From positions 1 to 38,716 of the forward strand of contig CAMNUC010000002.1 of assembly GCA_946560015.1 (NCBI GenBank): a stretch of 38,716 nt of DNA, in the 5' to 3' direction. This document shows positions 25,780-36,150 of this stretch, in pieces. Both the position numbers and the translations under genes were made by a program. Below the pieces are notes generated by a model. That model made no database searches and had not been told where the DNA came from. It worked only from the letters and a program-made list of their open reading frames with translations. The DNA comes from an uncultured Candidatus Saccharibacteria bacterium. Lineage in GTDB: Bacteria > Patescibacteriota > Saccharimonadia > Saccharimonadales > Saccharimonadaceae. Position 1 is the stretch's first letter, and each line of letters starts with the position of its first letter.

Positions 25780-26937
25780 TTACCAGAGCCTTTGATCTAG
25801 ATGAATGTAGCGGTAGACATGGGGGTTAACATTGTAACGAGCACCAAAATCACCTGGTAGACCGCTTTTTGAACTCAAGGTGTTATTGTATTCGGTGAGA
25901 TTGATGGTGCCATTAGCATTGACGCTTTCGACCCACATAACATGCCCATAGATACCGGCTGTGCTGTAGGCAATGGTATGCGGTGCGGGAGTATCATTAA
26001 CAACGTAGCCTTGACGTTGAGCAGAATAGCCCCAGCTTTTAGCATCTCCCCAAGATGAAATGTAAATACCAAAGTATTCTTGAGCTTTCCAGCCGGCATA
26101 GCTAGTACATTGACAAACGTATCCACCCACTACAATATAACCAACGTTATCTTGTGGGCAGCGGTGTGCCCATGGGTAAGAATTGTAGCCTTCACCTACA
26201 ACGCCTCCATTGTTGTATTTGGCGATTTCGATGGCGATCTCACGTTGCATAGTCTGGCGAGCTTCTTCGGAGTCGCGTTTGTAAGCGGCCGAGTCGTTTT
26301 CATATTTACTGATGAGGGCAAGCTGTTGATTACGTTTGTTGGCGGCCTCGTTGCGGCTGATTTCGGTGCTAGCGATGAGCGCATCGACGCTTTCTTTTTG
26401 CTTCTCTAATTCCTCTTTAAGAGTGCGGATATTTTTGGCGGAAGTGGTGACTTGGTTCTTGACGTTTTCTTGACGAGACTGTTTCTCGGCGAGTTCACCA
26501 ATAGAACTACTACCAGCTAGGAGAGTGATAGGGTCTGGGTCTTCTTCAAAGTGCATTTTGACAAGCATCTTAGCGAGAGCGACTTGTTGAAGATTTAGCT
26601 TCTCGGTATTGAGCGTGATTTGTTCGGATAGATCATTGGCAACAGCTTGGTTGCGAGCGATTTCGTCTTCAAGGGCAGTGATCTCAGCATTAAGGCGAGC
26701 TACTTCACCTTCAAGGGTATTGGCATAAGCAGCAAGTTCTTTAGCGCGTGCTTCAGAAGCGGCAGCACGGTCGGATGCTTCACGGCAAGCTTGAGTGACG
26801 CAACCAAAAGGGTAGGCTTGGACTTCTTCGGTATTATTACTAAGAGCGACTAGGCTTGCAGTAATAGTGATGCTTATTACTGACATAGCAATGATAATTC
26901 TCAGGCCGATAGTTTTATGTTTTTGTTGTGTCTTCAT
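25780..26937 (-). CDS. Coiled-coil CHAP domain peptidoglycan hydrolase (PcsB-like)
   Basis: Signal-anchor, long coiled coil EGEVARLNAEITALEDEI, CHAP CQCTSYAGWKAQEYFG...HVMWVESVNANGTINLTEYN. Confidence 0.9.
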   Translation of the reverse strand: MKTQQKHKTIGLRIIIAMSVISITITASLVALSNNTEEVQAYPFGCVTQACREASDRAAASEARAKELAAYANTLEGEVARLNAEITALEDEIARNQAVANDLSEQITLNTEKLNLQQVALAKMLVKMHFEEDPDPITLLAGSSSIGELAEKQSRQENVKNQVTTSAKNIRTLKEELEKQKESVDALIASTEISRNEAANKRNQQLALISKYENDSAAYKRDSEEARQTMQREIAIEIAKYNNGGVVGEGYNSYPWAHRCPQDNVGYIVVGGYVCQCTSYAGWKAQEYFGIYISSWGDAKSWGYSAQRQGYVVNDTPAPHTIAYSTAGIYGHVMWVESVNANGTINLTEYNNTLSSKSGLPGDFGARYNVNPHVYRYIHLDQRLW

Positions 26938-26993
26938 ATATATTATATATCACACTTATGCTTAGATGTAAATTAATAGAACAGAGTTTTTAA

Positions 26994-28028
26994 TTATTTT
27001 AGATACTTTTGCATGGCAAGGCGGGCAGAGATGGCGCCAATCATCATGCCGATAGCGATCATTACTAGATAAACTAAGACGAGGTTATGTGTACCCATAA
27101 GCATTTCGACAGATGATACGTCCGTACCATAATTGGCGAGCTTTGGGATTAAAAAGCGGTAAATGGCATAGGCAATAGTACTAGAAAGTAATCCGGAAAT
27201 AACGCCGCAGATTTGCGCTTCAACTAGGAACGGTCCACGAATGAACGTGTTGTCAGCGCCTACTAAGCGCATCATGTAAATCTCTTCGCGGCGAGAGAAA
27301 ATAGCCATTCTGATGGTATTAAAGATCATGAGGATGGAAATGATCAAGAATACAGCGCCAAGAATAAGGCCGCCGTTTTTTGCGATGTTAGCCCATGAGC
27401 TGATGGTGGCAATTTCGCTACGGTTAGTGTCGTAAGTGGGCTTTTCTTCGGGGTCGATGTTGTCTTGGATAATTTGAGTGGTATCGATGATATGCTTTAG
27501 CTGTTCGATATTGTCAGGATCATAGACTTTAATACTCATCACGGCATTCATAGTGTCGAGAACAATTTGACTCATTTCTGGATCTTGTAGAACATCCATA
27601 AGCTCGAGGTTGTCTTGATTCTCTTGTAGATACTGCATATAACCCATGGCGGAATCGGCGACTTCAATAGATCGCACGTTAGGGTCGGTTTTAACCATCT
27701 CGGACATATTTTCGAGAGTTTCAAGACTAGTGCCAGGCTTAAAGTAGACGGCGATGTCGATCTTTTGGCGAAGGGATTCGGCAGTAGAACTAAGAATGAG
27801 GCTGGCACCAATAGTAATCATAAGGATTATTAGAGTTACCGTCATGACTAAGGTTGCTGCAATAGAGAGCCAAATATTGCGAGTGAAGCCAGCTGCACCA
27901 TATTTAACTACGCGGCCAGCACTACGCATTTTGCCGACATTGCTATTTTCGACTAAGACTTTGAGATTTTCTTTTTGTTTGAGTCGATCTGCTTTGTCAA
28001 AAGTTCGGATCTTTTTGTGGGATGACAT
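26994..28028 (-). CDS. ftsX: Cell division ABC permease FtsX
   Basis: IDIAVYFKPGTSLETLENM, MRLVGADNTFIRGPFLVEAQICGVISG; adjacent to ftsE. Confidence 0.92.
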   Translation of the reverse strand: MSSHKKIRTFDKADRLKQKENLKVLVENSNVGKMRSAGRVVKYGAAGFTRNIWLSIAATLVMTVTLIILMITIGASLILSSTAESLRQKIDIAVYFKPGTSLETLENMSEMVKTDPNVRSIEVADSAMGYMQYLQENQDNLELMDVLQDPEMSQIVLDTMNAVMSIKVYDPDNIEQLKHIIDTTQIIQDNIDPEEKPTYDTNRSEIATISSWANIAKNGGLILGAVFLIISILMIFNTIRMAIFSRREEIYMMRLVGADNTFIRGPFLVEAQICGVISGLLSSTIAYAIYRFLIPKLANYGTDVSSVEMLMGTHNLVLVYLVMIAIGMMIGAISARLAMQKYLK

Positions 28029-28037
28029 ATTTATCTC

Positions 28038-29165
28038 CTAAACGACACGTTTTTGTTTGGTTTTATTAAGCGGACGCTTGATGGCTTGCTTGATGCTGGG
28101 AGCAGGTTTAAGCTTGACGGTTTGTCCGGAGGTGAGTTTACTGAGTTTTGGTGCGGCTTTGAGTGGCTTACTAGCGGCATACCACTGGTTGGCGGAATCG
28201 CGTGCGTATTTTTTGGTTGACGCAGATGATTTGGTTGGGATAGTTTTTGAACTATTGTTTTTTGACGTGGGTTCTGGTTTGGTCGTTGCATCAATTCGGG
28301 TTTTAGTAATGGATTTACTGGATGGGGATTTGGCTGCCTTGGTAGGTGCTTTTTTGTTGTTTTGTGGAGCCCCCATTAGCGCATTACTAGGTAGATAGAC
28401 TTTTTGGATGAGTGGTGTGGGGGCGATGATTTTGATGGAAGTTTCAGGCTGCGGTGTAGTGGCTTTCTCAGCCTCATCGCCGAGGCGATAGATTCCGTCA
28501 ACTTTCTGATCATTGATGATTTTACCACCTTTGAGAGTGATAACGCGTTTGCGTAAGTTGTTAACGATATTTTCGTCGTGAGTAGTGACGAGTAGGGTAG
28601 TGCCAAAATCGTTGATTTTTTGTAGCAAGTCGATGATCTCCTTGCGGGTGAGCTTATCGAGATTGCCAGTGGGCTCGTCGGCGATGAGGATTTTGGGTTG
28701 TCTAGCGACAGAGCGTGCTATGCTGACGCGCTGACGTTCGCCACCAGAAAGATGCGTCGGGAATTTGTTGGCTTTGTTTTCTAACCCAACTAAGTCTAGA
28801 ACTTTTGGAACGGTTTTTTGGATTTCACGACTGCTCATACCGGCAATTTCGAGGGCGAAGGCGACGTTTTCAAATACAGTACGAGTAGGCAATAACTTAT
28901 AATCTTGAAAAACCACGCCAAGACGACGACGGTAGTGTGGAATGTGACGGCGGCGTACAAAATCTAGGTCGATACCACCTACGACGATTTTCCCAGAATC
29001 AGGGATTTCTTCCTTGGTGATCATTTTGATGAGGGTGGATTTGCCGGCGCCAGATTTGCCGACTAAGAAAACAAATTCATGCGGCTCAATATGCAAAGAA
29101 ATATTGTCCAAAACTGGATCTTCATCGCCTGGATAGGTCTTTGTCACACGATCAAGCAATATCAT
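28038..29165 (-). CDS. ftsE: Cell division ATP-binding protein FtsE with about 150-aa basic C-terminal extension
   Basis: GKSGAGKSTLIKMI, LSGGERQRVSIARSVARQPKILIADEPTGNLD; tail KAPTKAAKSPSSKSITKTRIDATTKPEPTSKNN...KTKQKRVV; start at MILLDRV. Confidence 0.92.
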   Translation of the reverse strand: MILLDRVTKTYPGDEDPVLDNISLHIEPHEFVFLVGKSGAGKSTLIKMITKEEIPDSGKIVVGGIDLDFVRRRHIPHYRRRLGVVFQDYKLLPTRTVFENVAFALEIAGMSSREIQKTVPKVLDLVGLENKANKFPTHLSGGERQRVSIARSVARQPKILIADEPTGNLDKLTRKEIIDLLQKINDFGTTLLVTTHDENIVNNLRKRVITLKGGKIINDQKVDGIYRLGDEAEKATTPQPETSIKIIAPTPLIQKVYLPSNALMGAPQNNKKAPTKAAKSPSSKSITKTRIDATTKPEPTSKNNSSKTIPTKSSASTKKYARDSANQWYAASKPLKAAPKLSKLTSGQTVKLKPAPSIKQAIKRPLNKTKQKRVV

Positions 29166-29208
29166 AATAATATGATACCACAAACATTATGGAATCACAA
29201 CGAAAACT

Positions 29209-30294
29209 TTACTGTGCAGCATTTTGTTCAAGATAACTATTGATGAAGCCGTCTAGTTCACCATCGAGGATTTTTTCAGGTTCGGTACTTTCAAATTTAG
29301 TACGAGTATCTTTGACGAGTTTGTAGGGCTGTAGGACATAATTGCGGATTTGCTGTCCCCAAGAGGCAGACTCGCCAGCGCGGAGTTTGTCAATACTTTC
29401 AGCATGTTGTTCAAGTTGGAGCTGGATGAGCTTACCACGGAGAATTTCCATGGCTTTTTCTTTATTTTGAAGTTGGGAGCGTTCGTTCTGGATGGCAACT
29501 ACGGTATTGGTGGGCAGATGGGTGATACGTACGGCGGAGTTGGTAGTATTGACGCTTTGCCCGCCGTGTCCACCGGAGTGATAGACATCAATGCGCAAAT
29601 CTTTTTCATTAATTTTGATATCTTCGTCAGTTTTGATAATGGGCAGGATTTCTACTAGAGCGAAACTGGTTTGACGTAAGTTATCGGCGTTGAATGGTGA
29701 AAGCCGTACGAGGCGGTGTACTCCATGTTCACTTTTAAGTAAACCATATACGTTAGTGCCAGTGATTTCGTAAACGGCAGTTTTGATGCCGGCTTCTTCA
29801 CCTGTGACACGTTCGAGACATGTAATTTTAAATTTTTGCTTTTCGGCAAAACGTAAATACATACGTTCGAGCATGCCTGCCCAGTCCATTGCTTCAGTAC
29901 CACCAGCGCCTGAAGTAATACGCAAAACAGCCCCAAGTGAATCATATTTGCCACTGAAGCGTAAGGCTTGTTTGAGCTGTGAGAGATTTTGTTCGGAAGC
30001 AGTGAGCTGTTGCTCGAGTTCGTTAAGTAAACTTTCGTCGCGCAGACTAAAAAGCTCAGCGAGATCTTCGGCTTGGACTCTTAGTAGGCGCCATGGTTGC
30101 GCCTCATCATTGAGGCGAGCGAGCTTTTCGTTTTGTTCGCGAGCATATTCAGGGTTAGCCCAGATTTCGGGGTTGGCAACTTCGGTTTCGAGTGCGGTTA
30201 TGGCTTGGATTTTGGCGTCAAGCTGTAATTTCTGCCAGGCACTCGTGAGCTCCGCTTGGAGTGTCTCGAGACGTTTTTTGAGATTGGGGGTCAT
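29209..30294 (-). CDS. prfB: Peptide chain release factor 2
   Basis: GGHGGQSVNTTNSAVRITH (GGQ) and LVRLSPFNA (SPF); single continuous frame. Confidence 0.94.
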   Translation of the reverse strand: MTPNLKKRLETLQAELTSAWQKLQLDAKIQAITALETEVANPEIWANPEYAREQNEKLARLNDEAQPWRLLRVQAEDLAELFSLRDESLLNELEQQLTASEQNLSQLKQALRFSGKYDSLGAVLRITSGAGGTEAMDWAGMLERMYLRFAEKQKFKITCLERVTGEEAGIKTAVYEITGTNVYGLLKSEHGVHRLVRLSPFNADNLRQTSFALVEILPIIKTDEDIKINEKDLRIDVYHSGGHGGQSVNTTNSAVRITHLPTNTVVAIQNERSQLQNKEKAMEILRGKLIQLQLEQHAESIDKLRAGESASWGQQIRNYVLQPYKLVKDTRTKFESTEPEKILDGELDGFINSYLEQNAAQ

Positions 30295-30295
30295 A

Positions 30296-31576
30296 TTATT
30301 GGAGATCCTGGACTAGTTTTTGAAATTGAGCGCCACGATCATAGACACTTTCAAACATGTCAAAGCTAGCAGCAGCTGGCGACATGAGCACGATAGGTGT
30401 CTTGGTAGTATCATTGGAAGCTGGGTCCTGAAGATGATTGGATTGGACGATCTTTTTAGCGGTGGCGGTGGCGAGATTGACGGCTTCTGATAAAGAACCA
30501 GCTTTCGTGATATTTTCTAACATTTTTTCACTTAATAAAGAGTAGAGCTTTTGTCCTGATTCTCCAATGAGGATAAGATGGGCGATGGTGGAAGTGTTTT
30601 GGATGAGGTCGGCAATTTCTGGTAGGTCTTGATTGGCAGTTTTATCACGGCCGCCAGCAATAAGGACGATAGGATTGTTTGGAAAAGCTTCTAGCGCGAC
30701 TTTGAGCGAAGTGGGGGTAGTGGAGAAGTTGTCATCGTAATATTTGACGCAGTTCAGTTCGCGTAAGTATTGCAAACGATGCGGTAAGCCATGGAAATTT
30801 TCCAAGGTTTGGATAATTGTTTCTTGGTATCGCTCAAGAAAGGTTTCTAGTGATAATTGGTAGAAGCTAGCTACAGCGAGTAATGCAGCTTGGGCGTTCT
30901 CGCGGTTGTGTTGGCCTGGAATAGCGAGATGAGCAGTAATTGTATCCAAACAATCATTAGTGATGGGGTAACTGATTTTGCGAGCGAGGCTTTGCTCGGC
31001 GGTTTGAATAGTATCCGGATTGTTGCGGTAGTAAATACAAAAATCGTCAGGGCTTTGATGTTTGGCAATGTTGGCTTTGGCGTTGATATAATCCGCATAA
31101 TCATCATGTACATTAAGATGATCTGGTTCGATGCCGAGGATGACGGCGATATGTGGAGATTTGTGTAAGTCCCAGAGCTGAAAACTACTCATTTCGTAAA
31201 CCACAACATCATTTGCGCCTAACCGATCGAGGATATCTAGAGCTGGGTTGCCGATGTTGCCAATAAGATAGACGTTTTTGCCGAGGTTCTTCAACAAATC
31301 AGTTATGATGGAACAGGTAGTGCCTTTGCCTTTGGTGCCGGTTACACCAATGATAGGACATGGGCAATGGTCAAAGAAGTATTTTGTCATGCTGGAAAAA
31401 TTGGGCTGTGGATGCACGGATGGACTACGCAAGATTAGATCGAATTGGGAGAAATCTTTTTGTTGGAGCTCCTCGGTGGTGAACTTGTCAATGATTTCAA
31501 TTTCGTTGGTTTTTGTTTTGAAATATTTTTCGGCACTCTTACCTTCTTTGCCGTAACCTAAAATCCCAATCTTCAT
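30296..31576 (-). CDS. murD: UDP-N-acetylmuramoylalanine--D-glutamate ligase
   Basis: GILGYGKEGKSAEKYF, IGVTGTKGKGTTCSIITDLL, EMSSFQLWDL, LIAGGRDKTANQ. Confidence 0.9.
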   Translation of the reverse strand: MKIGILGYGKEGKSAEKYFKTKTNEIEIIDKFTTEELQQKDFSQFDLILRSPSVHPQPNFSSMTKYFFDHCPCPIIGVTGTKGKGTTCSIITDLLKNLGKNVYLIGNIGNPALDILDRLGANDVVVYEMSSFQLWDLHKSPHIAVILGIEPDHLNVHDDYADYINAKANIAKHQSPDDFCIYYRNNPDTIQTAEQSLARKISYPITNDCLDTITAHLAIPGQHNRENAQAALLAVASFYQLSLETFLERYQETIIQTLENFHGLPHRLQYLRELNCVKYYDDNFSTTPTSLKVALEAFPNNPIVLIAGGRDKTANQDLPEIADLIQNTSTIAHLILIGESGQKLYSLLSEKMLENITKAGSLSEAVNLATATAKKIVQSNHLQDPASNDTTKTPIVLMSPAAASFDMFESVYDRGAQFQKLVQDLQ

Positions 31577-31639
31577 ATAGTATATTGTAGCATAGAATAG
31601 GCTATGCCGTAGTGTTTTGGTCTGAGGCTTTGACAGTAT

Positions 31640-32887
31640 TTAAAACTTGAGTTTTTCGGCTAGCTCAACTACTAAAGCTTTTTCAACAGAGCTAACAGCG
31701 ACCAGTGCGTTAATATTACTGGAGAGAAATTCTTGAGCTAGTTTGACGATCTCATCTTTTTTGATGTTTTTAACTAGGGTAGGCATTTTTGAAAATTTTT
31801 CAATGGTGCCGTTAGTGAAATAATTATCTGAATAATAATCAGAGAGCTGACCTACGGTTTGAGCACCGATTTGGTATCGTCCAGTGGCGTAAGATTTGGC
31901 GCTTTCGATGTCTTTGCTGCTAATATCGCCATTAAGGACTTTGTCGAGCTCTTGACGGATGAGGCTAAAAAGCTTGTTGGCGTTCTCGGCATTAACCTCG
32001 CCGTCAAAGTCCCAGGACACATTATGCCAACCGTTGGAAATGTCGCTGCCCATACCATAAACTAAACCATATTTGCGGGCTTGGCCAAAAATACGACTAC
32101 TGGTGGTGCCGTTAAGGATTTGGTTTAGGCAGTTCATAGCGGCTACTTCAGGAGGTTGTAGTTTGCGGGGTAGCATCCAAGTAAAGCCAAAAGTAATGTT
32201 GGAAGCATCTTTGCGACGGATTAGTACAGGAGTGGCAGAATGTAGCTCATCGCGAGGAATTTCGAATCTTTCGCCGGATTTGAGATCCCAGTTCTCAAGC
32301 ATTTTGATAATTTTGTGTTTGCGGCCCAAGAGTCGACCAGAAATGATGAAACGTAAGTTATGCGAAGTATGGGTACGGCGATAGTGCTCGCGAATATCTT
32401 TGAGTTCGATGGTGTTAATAGTTTTGATGCGCTCTTGCAGGTCGGGGATATTTTCACCAACGACTTGTTGTAGACGGGGCCAGAGTAATCTGCCGTAATC
32501 GTTCATATAGCCAGTGAGCTCGGCTTTGACATTGCCTTTTTCACTTTTGAGTTCTTCTTCGTTGAAACGCGGTTCGGCAATGGCTAGCTGTTGGAGTTTG
32601 AGGATACGCTCCCACTCGAAGTCTGCACATTCGCTTTCGTAGCAAACTGAAAAATCTGATGTCCAAGCATTGTGGTAGGCGCCGTTTTTGGTAAATTCGG
32701 CTTCGAAGTTTTGCTCGTTGCTGTATTTGGCGTTAGCACCGAATGCTAAGTGCTCAACGACGTGAGCAATTTCGTAGACTTCGGGGCGTTTGGCGTAGCG
32801 CATGCCAGCACGAAATTGAAATTTCGTGTTCATTACGCTAGCGCCAGGCACATTAATCAAGAGACCCCGTGCACCAGAACTCAGCAC
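31640..32887 (-). CDS. M16 family metallopeptidase
   Basis: HVVEHLAFGANAKYSNEQNFEAEFTKNGAYHNAWTSDFSVCYE (HxxEH). Confidence 0.9.
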   Translation of the reverse strand: MLSSGARGLLINVPGASVMNTKFQFRAGMRYAKRPEVYEIAHVVEHLAFGANAKYSNEQNFEAEFTKNGAYHNAWTSDFSVCYESECADFEWERILKLQQLAIAEPRFNEEELKSEKGNVKAELTGYMNDYGRLLWPRLQQVVGENIPDLQERIKTINTIELKDIREHYRRTHTSHNLRFIISGRLLGRKHKIIKMLENWDLKSGERFEIPRDELHSATPVLIRRKDASNITFGFTWMLPRKLQPPEVAAMNCLNQILNGTTSSRIFGQARKYGLVYGMGSDISNGWHNVSWDFDGEVNAENANKLFSLIRQELDKVLNGDISSKDIESAKSYATGRYQIGAQTVGQLSDYYSDNYFTNGTIEKFSKMPTLVKNIKKDEIVKLAQEFLSSNINALVAVSSVEKALVVELAEKLKF

Positions 32888-32907
32888 AACCTCTTCAATA
32901 GAGTGTT

Positions 32908-35682
32908 TTATTGCTGTTTTCCTTTCTTCTTGTTTTGGCGTTCTTTTTTGCGGTTCTGTTTGGTGACGTTGCGCTTTTGGTTATAGTTATGTGTTGGGCG
33001 ACTGCTTTTTGTTTCGTCGTCTTTAAATTCTTTATCGAGGCTCTTTTCTCCGGCGCTGATTTCGTTGACGCCTTTTTCGGTGGCGCTGTCAGCCATTTTG
33101 GTGAGTTCTGATTCGTATTCTTGTCCGTCGGTGAGGCTGTCGGCATGAGCTTCTTGGCGGGTGAGGCTGAGCAGAATCTTGAGGACTTCTTCGCGCAAGT
33201 TTTTTTCTAGGCCGTCGAAGAGTTTTTGTGATTCACTACGGTATTCAACCAACGGATCACGCTGACCGATACTGCGCCAATGAATACCCTCGCGCAAATG
33301 TTGCATGTTTTCGAGATGCTGCATCCAGAGCGTGTCGAGAACCTTAAGATAGACTTCGCGTTCAATCTTGCGCATGATGCCGTCGGTGAACTCGGCTTCT
33401 TTGTTACCGTATTGTCGGGTGATTTCGTCAAGAGCAGCCTTGATGCGGTCTTTTTCTTTACGTTTTTTGCCTATTTCTTCAACGAGCTGTTTGTCGGTAT
33501 CTGGAAAGACTTCAAGGAACTCCTGAGTAAACTTAGGATTCACACGAGAGCTATCTTTGGCAAGATCTTCGGCAGTAACTTTCATGAGTCGCTTAATCTC
33601 ATTGTGGATGTTTTCGCCATCAAGAATCTTGCGGCGCATGCCATAGACGACTTTACGATGACGATTGATGACGTTGTCGTACTGGACGACGTTTTTGCGG
33701 GAGTCGAAGTTGAAGCCTTCGATGCGTTTCTGGGCGGACTCAAGGGTCTTAGAAACGGATTTATTCTGGATAGGTACGTCTTCTTCTATGCCTAAACGCC
33801 CCATCAGCATAGCAATACGATCGCCCTGGAAGATGCGCATAAGATCGTCTTCGCAGCTGACGAAGAACTGCGTAGTGCCTGGGTCGCCCTGACGACCACC
33901 ACGACCACGAAGCTGATTATCGACGCGGCGACTATCGTGGCGTTCGGAGCCGATAACAACAAGACCACCGAGTTCTTTAACACCTTCGCCAAGTTTAATA
34001 TCGGTACCACGACCAGCAAGGTTAGTAGCAAGAGTAACAGCGCCTTTCTCGCCAGCGCGCTCGACGATGGCAGCTTCGCGCTCGTTGTTTTTGGCGTTTA
34101 GAAGTTCATATTTAATCCCTTGACTGTCAAGGTAGCGGGCAATCATTTCGTTTTTTTCGATACTGGCGGAGCCAACTAGGACTGGTTGACCGCGATCGTG
34201 ATATTTTTTAATTTCGGCAGCGATAGCTTTGAGCTTAGCAGCTTCGGTACGATAAATTAGGTCGTCCTTGTCTACGCGCTGGATGGGGCGGTTAGGTGGA
34301 ATTTGGATAACATCAAGTGAGTAGATTTGTTGAAACTCCTCGGCTTCAGTAAAGGCGGTACCAGTCATGCCAGAGAGTTTGTGGTAGAGACGGAAGAAGT
34401 TCTGGAAGGAGATAGTGGCGAGAGTCATGGATTCTTGCTTAACAACGACGCCTTCTTTTGCCTCAATGGCTTGGTGTAGCCCTTCATTATAACGGCGACC
34501 CTGCATAAGGCGACCGGTATGCTCATCGACGATGACTACTTCTCCACTATTGGTGACAACGTAATCTTTATCTCGTTTGAAAACAATTTGAGCGCGTAAG
34601 GCTTGCTCCATATGATAGACAAGACGAGTATGTTTGGTGGAGTAGAGGTTTTTTACGCCTAGCAAGCCTTGGACTTTTTCAACGCCTTTGTCGGTAAGGG
34701 CGACGCTGCGGCGTTTTTCATCGAAGGTATAGTCTTCGGCGACGAGCTGAGCAGCGATCTTGGCGAATTGATAATAGGCATCAGGATTATCGCCAGCAGG
34801 TGCAGAAATGATGAGCGGCGTACGGGCTTCATCAATAAGGATAGAGTCAACTTCGTCGACAATGGCAAAGTTTAGTTCTCTTTGGCGAAGGTATTGAGGC
34901 TCGCTGACCATATTATCGCGTAAGTAGTCAAAACCGAACTCATTATTTGTGCCATAGGTAACATCGGCGGCGTAGGCTTCTTTACGGGTGGCTGGCTTGA
35001 GATGGCGGAAGCGCATGTCTTCGTGCTCTTCGTTTTCGTATTCTGGATCGTAGACGTAGGAGGCTTGGTTGACGATGACGCCAACGCTAAGACCTAAGAA
35101 GTGATATGCTGGTGCATTCCAGCCAGCATCGCGTTGGGCGAGATAATCATTGACAGTAACAACATGGACGCCACGACCAGTTAAGGCATTGAGGTAGGCT
35201 GGAGCGAGAGCGACAAGAGTCTTGCCTTCACCAGTTTTCATCTCGGCTACATTGCCTTCGTGGAGAGCAATACCACCAATGAGTTGTACATCGAAGGGGC
35301 GCATACCTAGAATACGCTTAGCGGCTTCACGCTCGACGGCAAAAGCGTCGGCGAGGATATCATTGAGCTCCTTTTCGGAGCCTTCTTTGAGGCGCTCTTT
35401 GAGGATGCGGGTTTGATCACGAAGCTCATCATCGCTCATGGCGGCGTATTTTGGCTCAAGTTTGCCGATCTCGAGAACTTTTTTATACATGCGTTGGAGG
35501 GTTTTCTTTTGTGCGTCACCAAAAATTCCCTGTAAAATACGGGTCAGTAAGGTCTTATCTGCTAGCTTATCGGTAGGTTGTTTTTCTTTGATAACCTTAG
35601 CTGTTTTATGGTTTTTCTTGGCGGGCTCAGCTTTCTGCAGTTTAGCAGTCGAGCCAGCCTTTTCTGGTGTGCTGGTAGCCAT
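32908..35682 (-). CDS. secA: Protein translocase subunit SecA
   Basis: MRPFDVQLIGGIALHEGNVAEMKTGEGKTL, VDEVDSILIDEARTPLIIS, ATNLAGRGTDIKLG; K/R-rich C-terminus. Confidence 0.97.
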   Translation of the reverse strand: MATSTPEKAGSTAKLQKAEPAKKNHKTAKVIKEKQPTDKLADKTLLTRILQGIFGDAQKKTLQRMYKKVLEIGKLEPKYAAMSDDELRDQTRILKERLKEGSEKELNDILADAFAVEREAAKRILGMRPFDVQLIGGIALHEGNVAEMKTGEGKTLVALAPAYLNALTGRGVHVVTVNDYLAQRDAGWNAPAYHFLGLSVGVIVNQASYVYDPEYENEEHEDMRFRHLKPATRKEAYAADVTYGTNNEFGFDYLRDNMVSEPQYLRQRELNFAIVDEVDSILIDEARTPLIISAPAGDNPDAYYQFAKIAAQLVAEDYTFDEKRRSVALTDKGVEKVQGLLGVKNLYSTKHTRLVYHMEQALRAQIVFKRDKDYVVTNSGEVVIVDEHTGRLMQGRRYNEGLHQAIEAKEGVVVKQESMTLATISFQNFFRLYHKLSGMTGTAFTEAEEFQQIYSLDVIQIPPNRPIQRVDKDDLIYRTEAAKLKAIAAEIKKYHDRGQPVLVGSASIEKNEMIARYLDSQGIKYELLNAKNNEREAAIVERAGEKGAVTLATNLAGRGTDIKLGEGVKELGGLVVIGSERHDSRRVDNQLRGRGGRQGDPGTTQFFVSCEDDLMRIFQGDRIAMLMGRLGIEEDVPIQNKSVSKTLESAQKRIEGFNFDSRKNVVQYDNVINRHRKVVYGMRRKILDGENIHNEIKRLMKVTAEDLAKDSSRVNPKFTQEFLEVFPDTDKQLVEEIGKKRKEKDRIKAALDEITRQYGNKEAEFTDGIMRKIEREVYLKVLDTLWMQHLENMQHLREGIHWRSIGQRDPLVEYRSESQKLFDGLEKNLREEVLKILLSLTRQEAHADSLTDGQEYESELTKMADSATEKGVNEISAGEKSLDKEFKDDETKSSRPTHNYNQKRNVTKQNRKKERQNKKKGKQQ

Positions 35683-35721
35683 TTATTTTTCTCCACAATG
35701 TTATTCTATGATTATACCATA

Positions 35722-35754
35722 TATAAGCCCCTTTTGGGTAAAAAGGGGCTTATA
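35722..35754. terminator. Intrinsic terminator between hpf and secA
   Basis: TATAAGCCCCTTTT-GGGTA-AAAAGGGGCTTATA, 14-bp perfect stem. Confidence 0.85.
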
Positions 35755-35774
35755 CTGCGCGTTAATCTGTAAGG

Positions 35775-36137
35775 TTAAGATTTTTTGAAAAAGAGGCTTT
35801 TAAGACCCTTTTTGCTGAGATGAGGTGTAGCTTCAAGCTTGAAGCGGCGCACCTGTCCCTTGAGTTTGGCTTCAAGGATATCGATACCGGCAAAAACATT
35901 GGAACACTCGTCTTTAGACGTGATAACCTTGCCGCCAGGTATCTCCATGGCTGCGGAAATATCGTATTTGTTGCCATGAGCGCGGTCAACTTCGGTAACA
36001 ACGACTTTCATGATAACGTCTTTTTTGTGGCCGCGGGGTAGATAGCGGTCAAGCTTGCCAAGATGTTTTGTAGCATATTTACGAAAGCCGTCAGAGACTT
36101 TGTAATTGTTGCCGCTGATTTCGATTTTTTCTATCAA
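35775..36137 (-). CDS. hpf: Ribosome hibernation promoting factor/RaiA family (TTG start likely)
   Basis: IEISGNNYKVSDGFRKYATKHLGKLDRYLPRGHKKDVIMKVVV; AAAGGAG before TTG at 36137. Confidence 0.85.
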   Translation of the reverse strand: MIEKIEISGNNYKVSDGFRKYATKHLGKLDRYLPRGHKKDVIMKVVVTEVDRAHGNKYDISAAMEIPGGKVITSKDECSNVFAGIDILEAKLKGQVRRFKLEATPHLSKKGLKSLFFKKS

Positions 36138-36150
36138 GGTAACTCCTTTA

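Noticed and set aside
29209-30294. Programmed frameshift in prfB
   Set aside because: The RF2 ORF is continuous from start through GGQ; no in-frame UGA shift site seen.
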